The notes beneath the pieces are model-generated. The model was not told where the DNA came from. It saw nothing but the letters and a program-made list of their open reading frames with translations, and searched no databases. Shown in pieces: positions 8,963 to 17,149 of a DNA stretch of 55,125 bases (positions are counted from its first letter, which is position 1; every line of letters begins with the position of its first letter). Source of the stretch: Deltaproteobacteria bacterium (GTDB lineage Bacteria > Desulfobacterota > Syntrophia > Syntrophales > UBA6807); NCBI GenBank assembly GCA_016935565.1, contig JAFGQS010000050.1:1-55125 (forward strand). The letters run 5' to 3'. The position numbers were made by a program, and so were the translations under genes.

Positions 8963-9024
8963 TCCTGCATTTCCTCTCGGTTGACATATGGCGATTCCGG
9001 CTGCACTTCAGTCTTATCTCTCGA

Positions 9025-9483
9025 TTACCAAGTTTTGTCTCTATAGTTGTTTTCTATATTTCTGATTTTGTCAAGTCGTCTTTTATGCCGTCCGCCATCA
9101 AATTCCGTTTCAAGCCATGTTGTAACAATCGTTTGGGCAGTTTCAACATCCGTTCTTCTTCCTGCAAGGGCAAGAACGTTCGTATCGTTATGCATCCTGC
9201 TCATTTGTGCCGTATCAGTATCGAGACATAGAACAGCCCTTACACCAGGGACCTTATTGGCCACGATGGTCATACCGACACCGGATCCGCAGACGAGGAT
9301 TCCTCGTTCAAACTCGCCGGATGAGACCTTTTCGGCCACCGTGAAAGCAAAGTCGGGATAGTCGACTGATTTGTTACTCCCGGTTCCCACGTCTATCACG
9401 TCTCCATACGTATTATTGAGGAAATACTTGATATGTTCTTTCAGGGCGAACCCGGCATGATCTGACCCTATGATTATATTCAC
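9025..9483 (-). CDS. rpiB: ribose-5-phosphate isomerase B
   Basis: Interconverts ribose 5-phosphate and ribulose 5-phosphate; the latter is the substrate of RibBA further down the same transcript. The 152-residue length is standard. Motifs are GSDHAGFALKEHIK at the N-terminus, the catalytic cysteine in LVCGSGVGM, and HNDTNVLALAGR. It sits 12 bases after fabF and about 60 bases before the glyA relic. Confidence 0.95.
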   Translation of the reverse strand: MNIIIGSDHAGFALKEHIKYFLNNTYGDVIDVGTGSNKSVDYPDFAFTVAEKVSSGEFERGILVCGSGVGMTIVANKVPGVRAVLCLDTDTAQMSRMHNDTNVLALAGRRTDVETAQTIVTTWLETEFDGGRHKRRLDKIRNIENNYRDKTW

Positions 9484-9495
9484 AATATGAATTCC

Positions 9496-10737
9496 TTATT
9501 CTTCGAATTTCTTAAATATGAGGACGGCGTTTGCACCTCCGAAGCCGAAGGTGTTGGACATGGCTGTATGGATATCTTTTTTCCTCATTGTGTGTGGAAT
9601 GAGATCAAGGTCACATTCGGGGTCTGGATTATCCAGATTGATGGTGGGGGGAATAATTCCGTCATCAATTGATTTTATCGAGATAATTGTCTCTAACCCC
9701 CCGGCGGCTCCGAGGAGATGACCTGTCATGGATTTTGTCGAACTGACTGCCAACTTCCGGCAGTGATCACCGAAGACCTTCTTGATTGCTTCGATTTCAT
9801 ATCTGTCATTCAGCGGAGTCGACGTGCCGTGGGCATTAATATAGTCAATATCAGATGGTTCCATGCCGGCTTCCTGCAATGCAAGCTGCATAGATCTCAC
9901 CGCACCCGGATGACCCGGCGGCGGTGCCGCTATGTGATAGGCGTCGCAGGTCGATCCGAATCCCGATACTTCCGCATATATCGTAGCACCTCTGTCTAAT
10001 GCAAAGGACAATTCTTCCAGGATGACGATACCGCAGCCATCACTCATGATGAAACCGTCACGATCTCTGTCAAAGGGTCTGCTTGCTGCTTCGGGGTTGT
10101 CGTTTCGCGTGGAAATTGCTCTCATGGCATTGAACGCGGCAACGGCAAGGGGGGAGACGGCCGCTTCGGCCCCTCCTGAGATCATTGCGTCCGCGAAGCC
10201 ATAGGCGATTGTTCTGAAGGCGTCGCCAATGGCGTTGTTGCCCGCTGAACAGGCAGTTACCGCACAGGATATGGGCCCCCTGGTGCCGAACTTTATTGCC
10301 ACCGTGCCGGCGGCAAGGTTTGCCAGAGCCCCCGGGATCGTGAATGGGGATATTTTTTTAGGGCCGGTCTTCAGGAGAACTTCTTTTTCTCTTTCTATGG
10401 TTGTAATTCCGCCGATGCCGGAACCGATAATAATGCCGATACGGTCGGCATTTGTCTCATCAATGATGAGTCCTGCATCGTCCAGTGCCATTTCAGCAGA
10501 TGCGAGGGCATAGATGATAAAATCATCAAACCGTCGGACCTCCTTTGGCGTGATAAATGACAGGGGATCGAAATTCTTCACCTCGCCGGCTATTTTTGTT
10601 CTCAAACCGCTCGTATCGAATTTTGTAATGGGAGCGATTCCCGATTTTCCGGCACAAATCCCTTCCCAGGTATCACTTACACAGTTACCGATGGGATTAA
10701 CGGTTCCCAATCCTGTGACGACGACTCTTTTTTTCAA
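9496..10737 (-). CDS. fabF: beta-ketoacyl-ACP synthase II
   Basis: Condensing enzyme of fatty-acid elongation using malonyl-ACP. It is a 413-residue thiolase-fold protein with the full Cys-His-His triad: the nucleophile in TACSAGNN, His in NAHGTSTPLND, and His in STKSMTGHLLGAAGG. It follows acpP, its substrate carrier, by 30 bases. With no fabH in this cluster, the initiating condensing enzyme must be supplied from elsewhere. Confidence 0.97.
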   Translation of the reverse strand: MKKRVVVTGLGTVNPIGNCVSDTWEGICAGKSGIAPITKFDTSGLRTKIAGEVKNFDPLSFITPKEVRRFDDFIIYALASAEMALDDAGLIIDETNADRIGIIIGSGIGGITTIEREKEVLLKTGPKKISPFTIPGALANLAAGTVAIKFGTRGPISCAVTACSAGNNAIGDAFRTIAYGFADAMISGGAEAAVSPLAVAAFNAMRAISTRNDNPEAASRPFDRDRDGFIMSDGCGIVILEELSFALDRGATIYAEVSGFGSTCDAYHIAAPPPGHPGAVRSMQLALQEAGMEPSDIDYINAHGTSTPLNDRYEIEAIKKVFGDHCRKLAVSSTKSMTGHLLGAAGGLETIISIKSIDDGIIPPTINLDNPDPECDLDLIPHTMRKKDIHTAMSNTFGFGGANAVLIFKKFEE

Positions 10738-10767
10738 TTGCCCTCTCTCCAGGTCTTTACATTAAGC

Positions 10768-10998
10768 CTATTGTCTCGATGCGATATAATCAATAACATC
10801 CTGTATAGTGCTTATCTGAGCCAGTTCATCGTCGGATATTTCAAGGCCGAAGTGATCTTCCATAGCCATGATCAACTCTACCAGGTCGAGTGAATCAGCT
10901 CCGAGATCATCAATAAATTTAGCCTCGGGAACGCATTCTTCTTCGGTTACATTCAATTGCTCCATGATGATTTGCTTTACCTGTTCTTCAACTGTCAT
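10768..10998 (-). CDS. acpP: acyl carrier protein
   Basis: Small acidic 4-helix carrier of 76 residues. The phosphopantetheine attachment serine is in GADSLDLVELIM, about residue 36, the canonical position. A strong ribosome site (AAGGAGGG) precedes the ATG. It is placed between fabG and fabF as in most bacteria. Confidence 0.98.
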   Translation of the reverse strand: MTVEEQVKQIIMEQLNVTEEECVPEAKFIDDLGADSLDLVELIMAMEDHFGLEISDDELAQISTIQDVIDYIASRQ

Positions 10999-11064
10999 GT
11001 ATGACCCTCCTTAATTTTTTGTCTGAGTGTGTTCTTTCACCGTACAATTACTGATACCATGAAT

Positions 11065-11808
11065 CTATGTGTAAATACCGCCGCAGACACGGATGACTTG
11101 TCCCGTTATATAATCGGCATCCATGGAAACAAGGAATGCAACGGCTCCCGCTACGTCTTCAGGTGTGCCCGGTCGTGATAACGGAATCTGACTGATTATT
11201 TTTGCTCGGTTTTCTTCCGAAAGTGAATCGGTCATGTCAGTTTCAATAAATCCGGGAGCCACGGCGTTGACGCGGATATTTCTTGGACCCAGTTCTCTGG
11301 CAAGGGATTTTGTCAGACCCAGGATCCCCGCTTTGGATGCGGAATATAATGTCTGCCCGGCATTGCCACCTTCGGCGACCACAGAGGATATGTTCACGAT
11401 ACGTCCCGATCGTTGTTTCATCATGTGTCTGGTTACAGCGCGACAGCAGTTAAATGTCCCTTTAAGGTTAGTGTCGATAGTGTCATTCCAGTCTTGTTCC
11501 GTTGCCCGGACAAAAAGTCCGTCAACGGACACTGCCGCATTATTGACCAGAATATCGATGGTACCCTTCTTCTCGATAATATTTCGTATTGCCTCCTGAG
11601 TTGCGGTAAAGTCGGAAACGTCAAACCGGCATATCTCACCGTCACCGCCTTTGTCTCGGATAATCCGAAGTGTTTCAGCGGCAGCCTTTTCATTGTGATG
11701 ATAATTAATAAAAACAAAGGCGCCACTGTCGGAAAGTCGAACTGAGATTGCCCGCCCGATTCCCCGTGAACCGCCTGTAACCAGTGCTATTGTTTTTTTC
11801 GAACTCAT
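11065..11808 (-). CDS. fabG: 3-oxoacyl-ACP reductase
   Basis: NADPH-dependent short-chain dehydrogenase that reduces 3-ketoacyl-ACP. The 247 residues show the cofactor motif TGGSRGIGRAI, NNAAV, the catalytic serine region NISSV and the YSASK tetrad with Tyr and Lys. It lies ten bases after fabD and 66 bases before acpP, within the fatty-acid cluster, which supports FabG over other SDR functions. Confidence 0.96.
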   Translation of the reverse strand: MSSKKTIALVTGGSRGIGRAISVRLSDSGAFVFINYHHNEKAAAETLRIIRDKGGDGEICRFDVSDFTATQEAIRNIIEKKGTIDILVNNAAVSVDGLFVRATEQDWNDTIDTNLKGTFNCCRAVTRHMMKQRSGRIVNISSVVAEGGNAGQTLYSASKAGILGLTKSLARELGPRNIRVNAVAPGFIETDMTDSLSEENRAKIISQIPLSRPGTPEDVAGAVAFLVSMDADYITGQVIRVCGGIYT

Positions 11809-11818
11809 TGAACCACTG

Positions 11819-12760
11819 TCAACCTTTTATAATCTTTATCGTCTTTTCCAGAGAAGCCGTATCTTCTATATTGAGCGTTTTTATCGTGCTGTTTATTCTT
11901 TTAATGAGACCGGAGAGCGTTCGCTTCGGCCCTATCTCAACAATGGTATTAATTCCCAGTCCGATCATTTTTTCAACTGTCTGCTGCCACCTGACGGGAG
12001 AGTTGAGCTGCTTTGCAAGAAGACTTCTTACATTATCTTTTGAGTAGCTAATCTCCGGGTTATAATTCGGAATGACATCCACTGTGAAGTCATTGATGGT
12101 GATACTTTTGAGATTATCCTCAAATTTTTTTGCCGCTTCGTCCAGAAGTCCGCAATGACAGGGAACGCTGATTGGAAGCATAATTGCCCGTGCGCCTTTT
12201 TCATTCGCCTTGATGACAGCTTGTGTGACGGCTTCCGTATGGCCGGAGATAACCTGTTGACTCGGAGCATTGAAGTTAACGATGTCAATTATTTTCCCGG
12301 TTGTTTTGCCTATGCTGCTGCATATACGTGCGAGCGTGTCTTCATCAAGACCCATGATAGCTGCCATACTGCCGGTTCCTACAGGGACTGCCTCTTGCTG
12401 GTATGCAGCCCGAGCGTACACAAGGGGCAGGGCATCGGCGAAGCTGATCACTCCTGCCGCGATGAGAGCTCCGTATTCTCCGAGACTGTGACCGGCCATG
12501 ACCGCCGGTTGAATCCCAATCTCTTTTTCGAATACTCCGTATGCAGCAATGTCGACTGTCAGGACGGCGATTTGCGTATTGACGGTTTGATCGAGAACTT
12601 CCTGCGGCCCTCGAAAACAAAGTTGCGCAATATCACAGTTCAGGATTTCCCGGGCTTCGGCAAAGGTTATTCGTACCTCTTCAAATTCCCTGTAGAAATC
12701 TTCTCCCATTCCGACGTATTGTGCACCCTGTCCGGGAAAGACTATGCCAAGTTTACACAT
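11819..12760 (-). CDS. fabD: malonyl-CoA:ACP transacylase
   Basis: Loads malonyl groups onto ACP. The 313-residue protein has the N-terminal FPGQGAQYVGMG, the nucleophile serine in GHSLGEYGAL, and the catalytic His in ISVPCHCGLL. It begins 36 bases after rpmF, where plsX and fabH usually stand. No clear Shine-Dalgarno precedes the ATG, which fits a junction that has been rearranged, but this is only suggestive. Confidence 0.96.
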   Translation of the reverse strand: MCKLGIVFPGQGAQYVGMGEDFYREFEEVRITFAEAREILNCDIAQLCFRGPQEVLDQTVNTQIAVLTVDIAAYGVFEKEIGIQPAVMAGHSLGEYGALIAAGVISFADALPLVYARAAYQQEAVPVGTGSMAAIMGLDEDTLARICSSIGKTTGKIIDIVNFNAPSQQVISGHTEAVTQAVIKANEKGARAIMLPISVPCHCGLLDEAAKKFEDNLKSITINDFTVDVIPNYNPEISYSKDNVRSLLAKQLNSPVRWQQTVEKMIGLGINTIVEIGPKRTLSGLIKRINSTIKTLNIEDTASLEKTIKIIKG

Positions 12761-12796
12761 TATCTTGCTGCTTTCACACAGGAGGAATATGCTTCA

Positions 12797-12982
12797 TCAG
12801 GAAATTTTTTCAGCTGCAATAACTTCCCGCCCTTTATAAAATCCGCACTGAGGACATGCCCGATGCGGCACTTTGGGTTCATCACACTGGGGGCATATAG
12901 AAACCGCAGGGGGAGTCAGTGCGTCATGGGATCTTCGCTTATTTTTTCTTGATTTTGAATGTCTCTTTACTGGATTTGCCAT
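12797..12982 (-). CDS. rpmF: 50S ribosomal protein L32
   Basis: Ribosomal protein of 61 residues in the standard form: basic N-terminus (ANPVKRHSKSRKNKRR) and a zinc knuckle of four cysteines in CPQCDEPKVPHRACPQCG. It follows the yceD/DUF177 gene, the nearly universal arrangement, and leads into the fatty-acid genes. Confidence 0.97.
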   Translation of the reverse strand: MANPVKRHSKSRKNKRRSHDALTPPAVSICPQCDEPKVPHRACPQCGFYKGREVIAAEKIS

Positions 12983-12997
12983 ACAGTAGTCCTCTTT

Positions 12998-13540
12998 TCA
13001 GTTTTTTCCATTATTAATCTTTAATTGTCTTAAAACGGCGAATGGGTTTTCAAACGACGTTGTTTCGTGGTCACACTGTTCCACGTTACGATCGATTCCA
13101 CAACGGGGACAGAGACCCTTGCAGGCCACATCACACAGAGGTTTCATAGGTATCTGAAGGATGATTTGTTCAAGGATAATCAAATCAAGTTCAATCAGGT
13201 CATCCTTATAGTACCCGAAACCGAGATCTTCGCCGGTTAATTCCAATTCTTCTTTGTTAGACATCTTTTCAACAGGGACAAAAGTATATTTAAATTCCGC
13301 CCTTATGGGAAGAACAAATTCTTTCAGGCATCGGCAGCACCCGAGGGTTACTTCAGTTTCGATACTACCGCGAACCGATACGGTTCTTCCGATTTTTGCC
13401 GCAGTATACTGTCCTGAAATCCTTTCAATGGCAATATCGGTTCCATCTCTCTCCGGCAGCAGAGAATGAAACCAATCTCCATCTTTGAGAAATTCACGGG
13501 TTAAACCCTCTTCCGGTATATGCGTAACGGTAACCTTCAC
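12998..13540 (-). CDS. yceD: DUF177 / YceD family protein
   Basis: A 180-residue protein of the YceD family, which almost always precedes rpmF and has been linked to 23S rRNA or ribosome maturation. Seen here: a CCRCLKEF motif near the middle and a cysteine cluster CDVACKGLCPRCG followed by EQCDHE near the C-terminus, probably zinc-binding. It is the first gene of the long minus-strand run. Its promoter region is shared with divergent gltX. Confidence 0.9.
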   Translation of the reverse strand: MKVTVTHIPEEGLTREFLKDGDWFHSLLPERDGTDIAIERISGQYTAAKIGRTVSVRGSIETEVTLGCCRCLKEFVLPIRAEFKYTFVPVEKMSNKEELELTGEDLGFGYYKDDLIELDLIILEQIILQIPMKPLCDVACKGLCPRCGIDRNVEQCDHETTSFENPFAVLRQLKINNGKN

Positions 13541-13996
13541 GATTCCCCTTGTATCCGATTAATTACATTTTGGAATAAAAGTGCAAAGTTAATTATAAAT
13601 TACCGGTATTGTCAAGATAATTTTATGAGTACCGCCTGTATCAATGAGAAAGAACTATAATACATTCTTGACAAAAATGTCCGTTCATGTAAAGACTCTG
13701 CCAGTGGCATAGCAATTTATGTACCAGAAGTGAGTATTCACAAGAGGTACCGAAATCACTGCAAAGAGTACTAATTATGATCGGGCTTTTCCGGAATGGA
13801 ATGGATAATTGTTGCAAAAACGACACACTCCGGCAGAAAAGCCCTTTTCTTATGCTGCACTGTTGGTGATTTGATCCGGTATCACCGGTTATCATTATTA
13901 GTGTGATTTGATGGGAATACAGGATCAATCAATCGTTCGCTGTGGCTGGTATTCATCAGCTGCATAGTAAAAATTATGATTGAAGGTATATGACGT
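13541..13996. other. divergent intergenic region between yceD and gltX
   Basis: AT-rich 456-base stretch with no credible gene. Candidate -35 hexamers TTGACA occur on the plus strand at 13668-13673 (with TAAAGA 16 bases on) and on the minus strand at 13610-13615 (a TATAAT follows only 12 bases later, too close for a standard promoter). Both operons must start in or near here, but neither promoter is convincing. Confidence 0.4.
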
Positions 13997-15403
13997 ATGT
14001 CTGAAACACAAACGGTAAGAACGCGATTTGCTCCATCCCCCACCGGTTATTTACACATCGGCGGTGCGAGGACGGCACTGTTTAACTGGCTTTTTTCAAG
14101 GCACAATAAGGGAGAGTTTGTTCTCAGAGTCGAAGATACGGACCAGCTGCGATCCACGGAAGAATCAACAAATGCGATACTGGATGCCATGAAATGGCTG
14201 GGGCTCGACTGGGATGATGGGCCGTATTTTCAGGCCGAACGAGTCAGCACCCACAGGGAAATGGTTCAGAAACTTATTGATGAAGGAAAAGCATATTACT
14301 GTGTATGCACTCCTGCAGAATTGGAAGACAAAAGAAAAAAGGCCCTTGCAGAAGGAAGAAAACCAAAATATGACGGGACGTGCCGGGATAAGAATCTCGG
14401 AAAAAAGGAAAATTCTGTCGTACGATTCAAAACATCCTCGTTGGGGATGACAATTGTTGACGACCTCATTAAGGGCACGGTTACATTCAACAATGATGAA
14501 CTGGACGATCTTATCATAGAGCGAAGCGACGGCTATCCGACCTATAATTTTGCCGTCGTTGTCGATGATGCCGATATGGGGATTACCCATGTTATCCGGG
14601 GAGACGATCATCTCAATAATACGCCGAGGCAGATTCTTCTCTATGATGCCCTGGGATACGAAATACCTTACTTTGCACATGTTCCCATGATACTCGGTGC
14701 CGATAAGGCACGGTTAAGCAAGCGGCACGGGGCAACATCGGTCATGGCTTATAAGGAAATGGGTTACCTGCCGGAGGCCCTGGTGAATTATCTGGTGAGA
14801 CTTGGTTGGTCTCATGGCGATCAGGAAATATTCACCAGCGAGGAACTTATCGATTATTTTACCCTTGAGGCGGTTGGCAAATCTGCTGCCGTTTTCAATC
14901 CGGAAAAACTCCTCTGGCTGAACCAGCATTACATAAAAGAGAGTACTGGAGAAAAACTTGCACAAAAGGCACGCGCTTTTTTTGAGAATCTTGATGTTGA
15001 TGCATCGGATATGCAGTATTTACAAAAGGTTGTTTCAGATCTCCGGACACGGTCAAAAACCCTCGTTGACATGGCTGCTTCCGGTGCCTTTTACTTCAAA
15101 GATGAGATAGATTATGATGAAAAAGCGGCGGACACGTTCCTCAAGATCGAATATGCCGGCCATCTCGAAGCCGTTGCAGAAACACTGCCCTCCGTGGGAG
15201 AATTTACAAAAGAGGGGATTGAAACGTTCCTCAGAAATATCGCGGAAACAAGAGAAACAAAGCTCAAGTTTATTGCCCAGCCTTTGCGGGTTGCACTGAC
15301 AGGGAAGACGGTCAGTCCCGGAATTGATGAGGTGATGATAACGCTGGGAAAAGATAAGATTGTGCGGCGGATACGAAGAGCACTCGATTATATGAAGGGT
15401 TAA
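13997..15403 (+). CDS. gltX: glutamyl-tRNA synthetase
   Basis: Class I aminoacyl-tRNA synthetase of 468 residues. The ATP-binding signatures are HIGGAR (HIGH type) near residue 20 and RLSKRHG (KMSKS type) near residue 240. It is followed 56 bases later by tRNA-Gln and tRNA-Glu genes on the same strand. In bacteria lacking GlnRS this enzyme charges both tRNAs with glutamate, and GatCAB then amidates the tRNA-Gln. Whether it is non-discriminating here cannot be read from the sequence with certainty. Confidence 0.97.
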   Translation: MSETQTVRTRFAPSPTGYLHIGGARTALFNWLFSRHNKGEFVLRVEDTDQLRSTEESTNAILDAMKWLGLDWDDGPYFQAERVSTHREMVQKLIDEGKAYYCVCTPAELEDKRKKALAEGRKPKYDGTCRDKNLGKKENSVVRFKTSSLGMTIVDDLIKGTVTFNNDELDDLIIERSDGYPTYNFAVVVDDADMGITHVIRGDDHLNNTPRQILLYDALGYEIPYFAHVPMILGADKARLSKRHGATSVMAYKEMGYLPEALVNYLVRLGWSHGDQEIFTSEELIDYFTLEAVGKSAAVFNPEKLLWLNQHYIKESTGEKLAQKARAFFENLDVDASDMQYLQKVVSDLRTRSKTLVDMAASGAFYFKDEIDYDEKAADTFLKIEYAGHLEAVAETLPSVGEFTKEGIETFLRNIAETRETKLKFIAQPLRVALTGKTVSPGIDEVMITLGKDKIVRRIRRALDYMKG

Positions 15404-15459
15404 ATTAACACTTGACTTTTATCACTGAATTTTCTAAGCGGTTTTCTCCAATAAAATAT

Positions 15460-15533
15460 TGGGGGATCGTCTAGAGGTAGGACTCAGGGTTCTGGACCCT
15501 GCTACCGAGGTTCGAATCCTTGTCCCCCAGCCA
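15460..15533 (+). tRNA. tRNA-Gln (anticodon CUG)
   Basis: Complete cloverleaf with encoded CCA. The acceptor stem TGGGGGA pairs with TCCCCCA, the anticodon stem CAGGG/CCCTG encloses TTCTGGA with anticodon CTG, and the T arm holds TTCGAAT. It reads CAG codons. The tRNA-Glu gene starts one base after the CCA. Confidence 0.95.
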
Positions 15534-15534
15534 T

Positions 15535-15609
15535 GGTCCCATCGTCTAGCGGTTAGGACGCTGGCCTCTCACGCCAGAAACGGGGGTTCGATTCCCCCTG
15601 GGACTACCA
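15535..15609 (+). tRNA. tRNA-Glu (anticodon CUC)
   Basis: Complete cloverleaf with encoded CCA. The acceptor GGTCCCA pairs with TGGGACT through a terminal G-U, the anticodon stem CTGGC/GCCAG encloses CTCTCAC with anticodon CTC, and the T stem is GGGGG/CCCCC. It reads GAG. A UUC isoacceptor for GAA is presumably elsewhere. Confidence 0.94.
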
Positions 15610-15620
15610 TGAATAATATG

Positions 15621-15652
15621 AAGGGTTTACGGAATATCCGTAAGCCCTTTAT
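15621..15652 (+). terminator. intrinsic terminator after the tRNA pair
   Basis: A 12-bp stem, 15621-15632 with 15638-15649, has one G-T pair and a five-base loop and is followed by TTATT. It sits 11 bases after tRNA-Glu and probably ends the gltX-tRNA transcript. Confidence 0.65.
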
Positions 15653-16315
15653 TGTCGCCCAAATAAGTAAATTCAAACCCTATTTCCAACCACAACCATA
15701 AAAAAACACCTAATATGATCCAGAACTTATTTCTCATTCTGCCGAATTGGAATTCGGATATTGGCAAGTTGCTTTTAATCGCCGATTTGATAATTTTATT
15801 GCGGACAGTAAACGCATATCTTAAAATTTTCCGCGCTTCATCTTTTCATTCTGCGCAAAATGAAACTTTTTTCATCTAAAGTATCTTTACAACCACAGGT
15901 AAATCTTCAAAAAGATCGGAAATTGTAAAATCAGTGTAAATCTGTCGGGAATCTTTACAAAATCGCTCCTTCTCTGAAATTCAGTCATACTGGGCGTTTC
16001 AGTTGGTAAGGCTGATTCCTATATTGAAAGTGTCGGATATCTTTACGATTATGTTCCTTCCTTAAACGGGTTAATTCTTATAATATCAATATAATCAATG
16101 CGATAGACGTATGGTACGGTAATTGCTAATTATTTTATCGTAAAAGTTTTTTTGCCAGAGGTAACATTGTGAATCCAATTGATATTATTGTTTATTTCTT
16201 TTTAAGGCTTTGATTGCAATGACATAATAGAGCACCGTTCCTTTTTATTTCTTTCAATGAAGGGAGGGGGGGATCAATGAGGGAAACGTGGCTCTTGAAG
16301 GCGAGGTGAAAAAAA
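15653..16315. other. AT-rich gene-free stretch with repeated ATCTTTACAA-type words
   Basis: No supported gene. The word ATCTTTACAA occurs at 15883-15892 and 15951-15960, and ATCTTTACGA at 16039-16048. A short hairpin (CCGAATTGGAATTCGG) lies near 15742. These could be protein-binding sites ahead of the cold-shock-like gene or chance in AT-rich DNA. Confidence 0.35.
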
Positions 16316-16519
16316 GTGTCAAAGGGAACAATACGATGGTTCAATTATCAAAAGGGATACGGATTCATCGAGAATGATGAAGGGGGCGTTGTTTATTTTC
16401 ACTACAGCGCTATGAAAGAAAATGACTACTATCGATTATGGGAAGGTCAGCGTGTAAACTTCGATGTGGAAGAAAGTGAACGGAGCATGTGCGCCACAAA
16501 TGTGACGAGTATCCGGTAA
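16316..16519 (+). CDS. cold-shock-domain (CspA-like) protein
   Basis: Single cold-shock domain of 67 residues, predicted to bind single-stranded RNA or DNA. RNP1 is KGYGFIE; RNP2 is VYFHYSA, where most Csp proteins have VFVHFSA, so one aromatic contact is shifted. The start is GTG at 16316 behind GAGGTG. The C-terminal half (YRLWEGQRVNFDVEESERSM) is more diverged than in housekeeping CspA. It stands alone, with no gene within 600 bases on either side. Confidence 0.85.
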   Translation: MSKGTIRWFNYQKGYGFIENDEGGVVYFHYSAMKENDYYRLWEGQRVNFDVEESERSMCATNVTSIR

Positions 16520-17149
16520 TGTGTCAACGGCAACCACAGGTATGTCCCACCTATGTGTAAAGCTCCACTCTCAATGTATCAATTCCATATCATCATTGTC
16601 CACTGAATCCATTAACTTGATGGTATCTGCTATCTGTTTTTTATTGTGATAGATTTCTAATAATATTTAAGATACGAGCCCGGTCCCTCCCTTTAACCCC
16701 CAATCACGAGCTTAGTGAATCAGCAGTTCTTTACGGGGCAATTTTACCCCTGAAAAAGATTTTTTAAGACTTCAAAACGTTTATTATTGGGATGATATTG
16801 TATAGATACCAATAAGATAGCATGGTCTGATCCCGATAGCTGGGACTGCAAAACCCACTTGACATACAAATTTTCTCTTCATATACTCCAACATATTAAA
16901 GAGAATGTTCTTATCAAAAGGTAAAACGCAGGGTGTACACTCATCTCATTAGTATCGTGATTACCTCTCTTTGTATAATTCCAGGTTTCAGATTTGCTCC
17001 CGTTCATATTCATAGTCAATACACTAGTCCGGTAAATCATTCTCGAATCTTATCACCCTAGACACATGCAGACAGATTGTTGACAAGTATGACATGCAAC
17101 GGATGCGGTGTGTAGGCCTGCGAACATCCAATAGGCTGTAAGGAGTTAA
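16520..17149. other. gene-free leader region before the repeat-containing membrane protein
   Basis: No coding sequence is supported in these 630 bases. It contains one good sigma-70-type promoter (16859-16887) that would give the next gene a 5' leader of about 255 bases. I see no known riboswitch or RNA family in the leader. Confidence 0.45.
16859..16887 (+). promoter_or_regulatory. sigma-70-type promoter
   Basis: TTGACA at 16859-16864, a 17-base spacer, and TATACT at 16882-16887: a perfect -35 and five of six -10 bases. It faces the gene at 17150; transcription would start near 16894. Confidence 0.6.

Noticed and set aside
12155-12952. Plus-strand open frame of 265 codons
   Set aside because: It lies antisense to fabD and rpmF, both certain by motifs; it has no domain or ribosome site.
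13591-13615. TTGACA and TATAAT on the minus strand before yceD
   Set aside because: Only 12 bases separate the hexamers, too short for a sigma-70 promoter.
13641-13928. Minus-strand 95-codon frame between yceD and gltX
   Set aside because: No ribosome site, no recognisable content, and it lies in the divergent promoter region.
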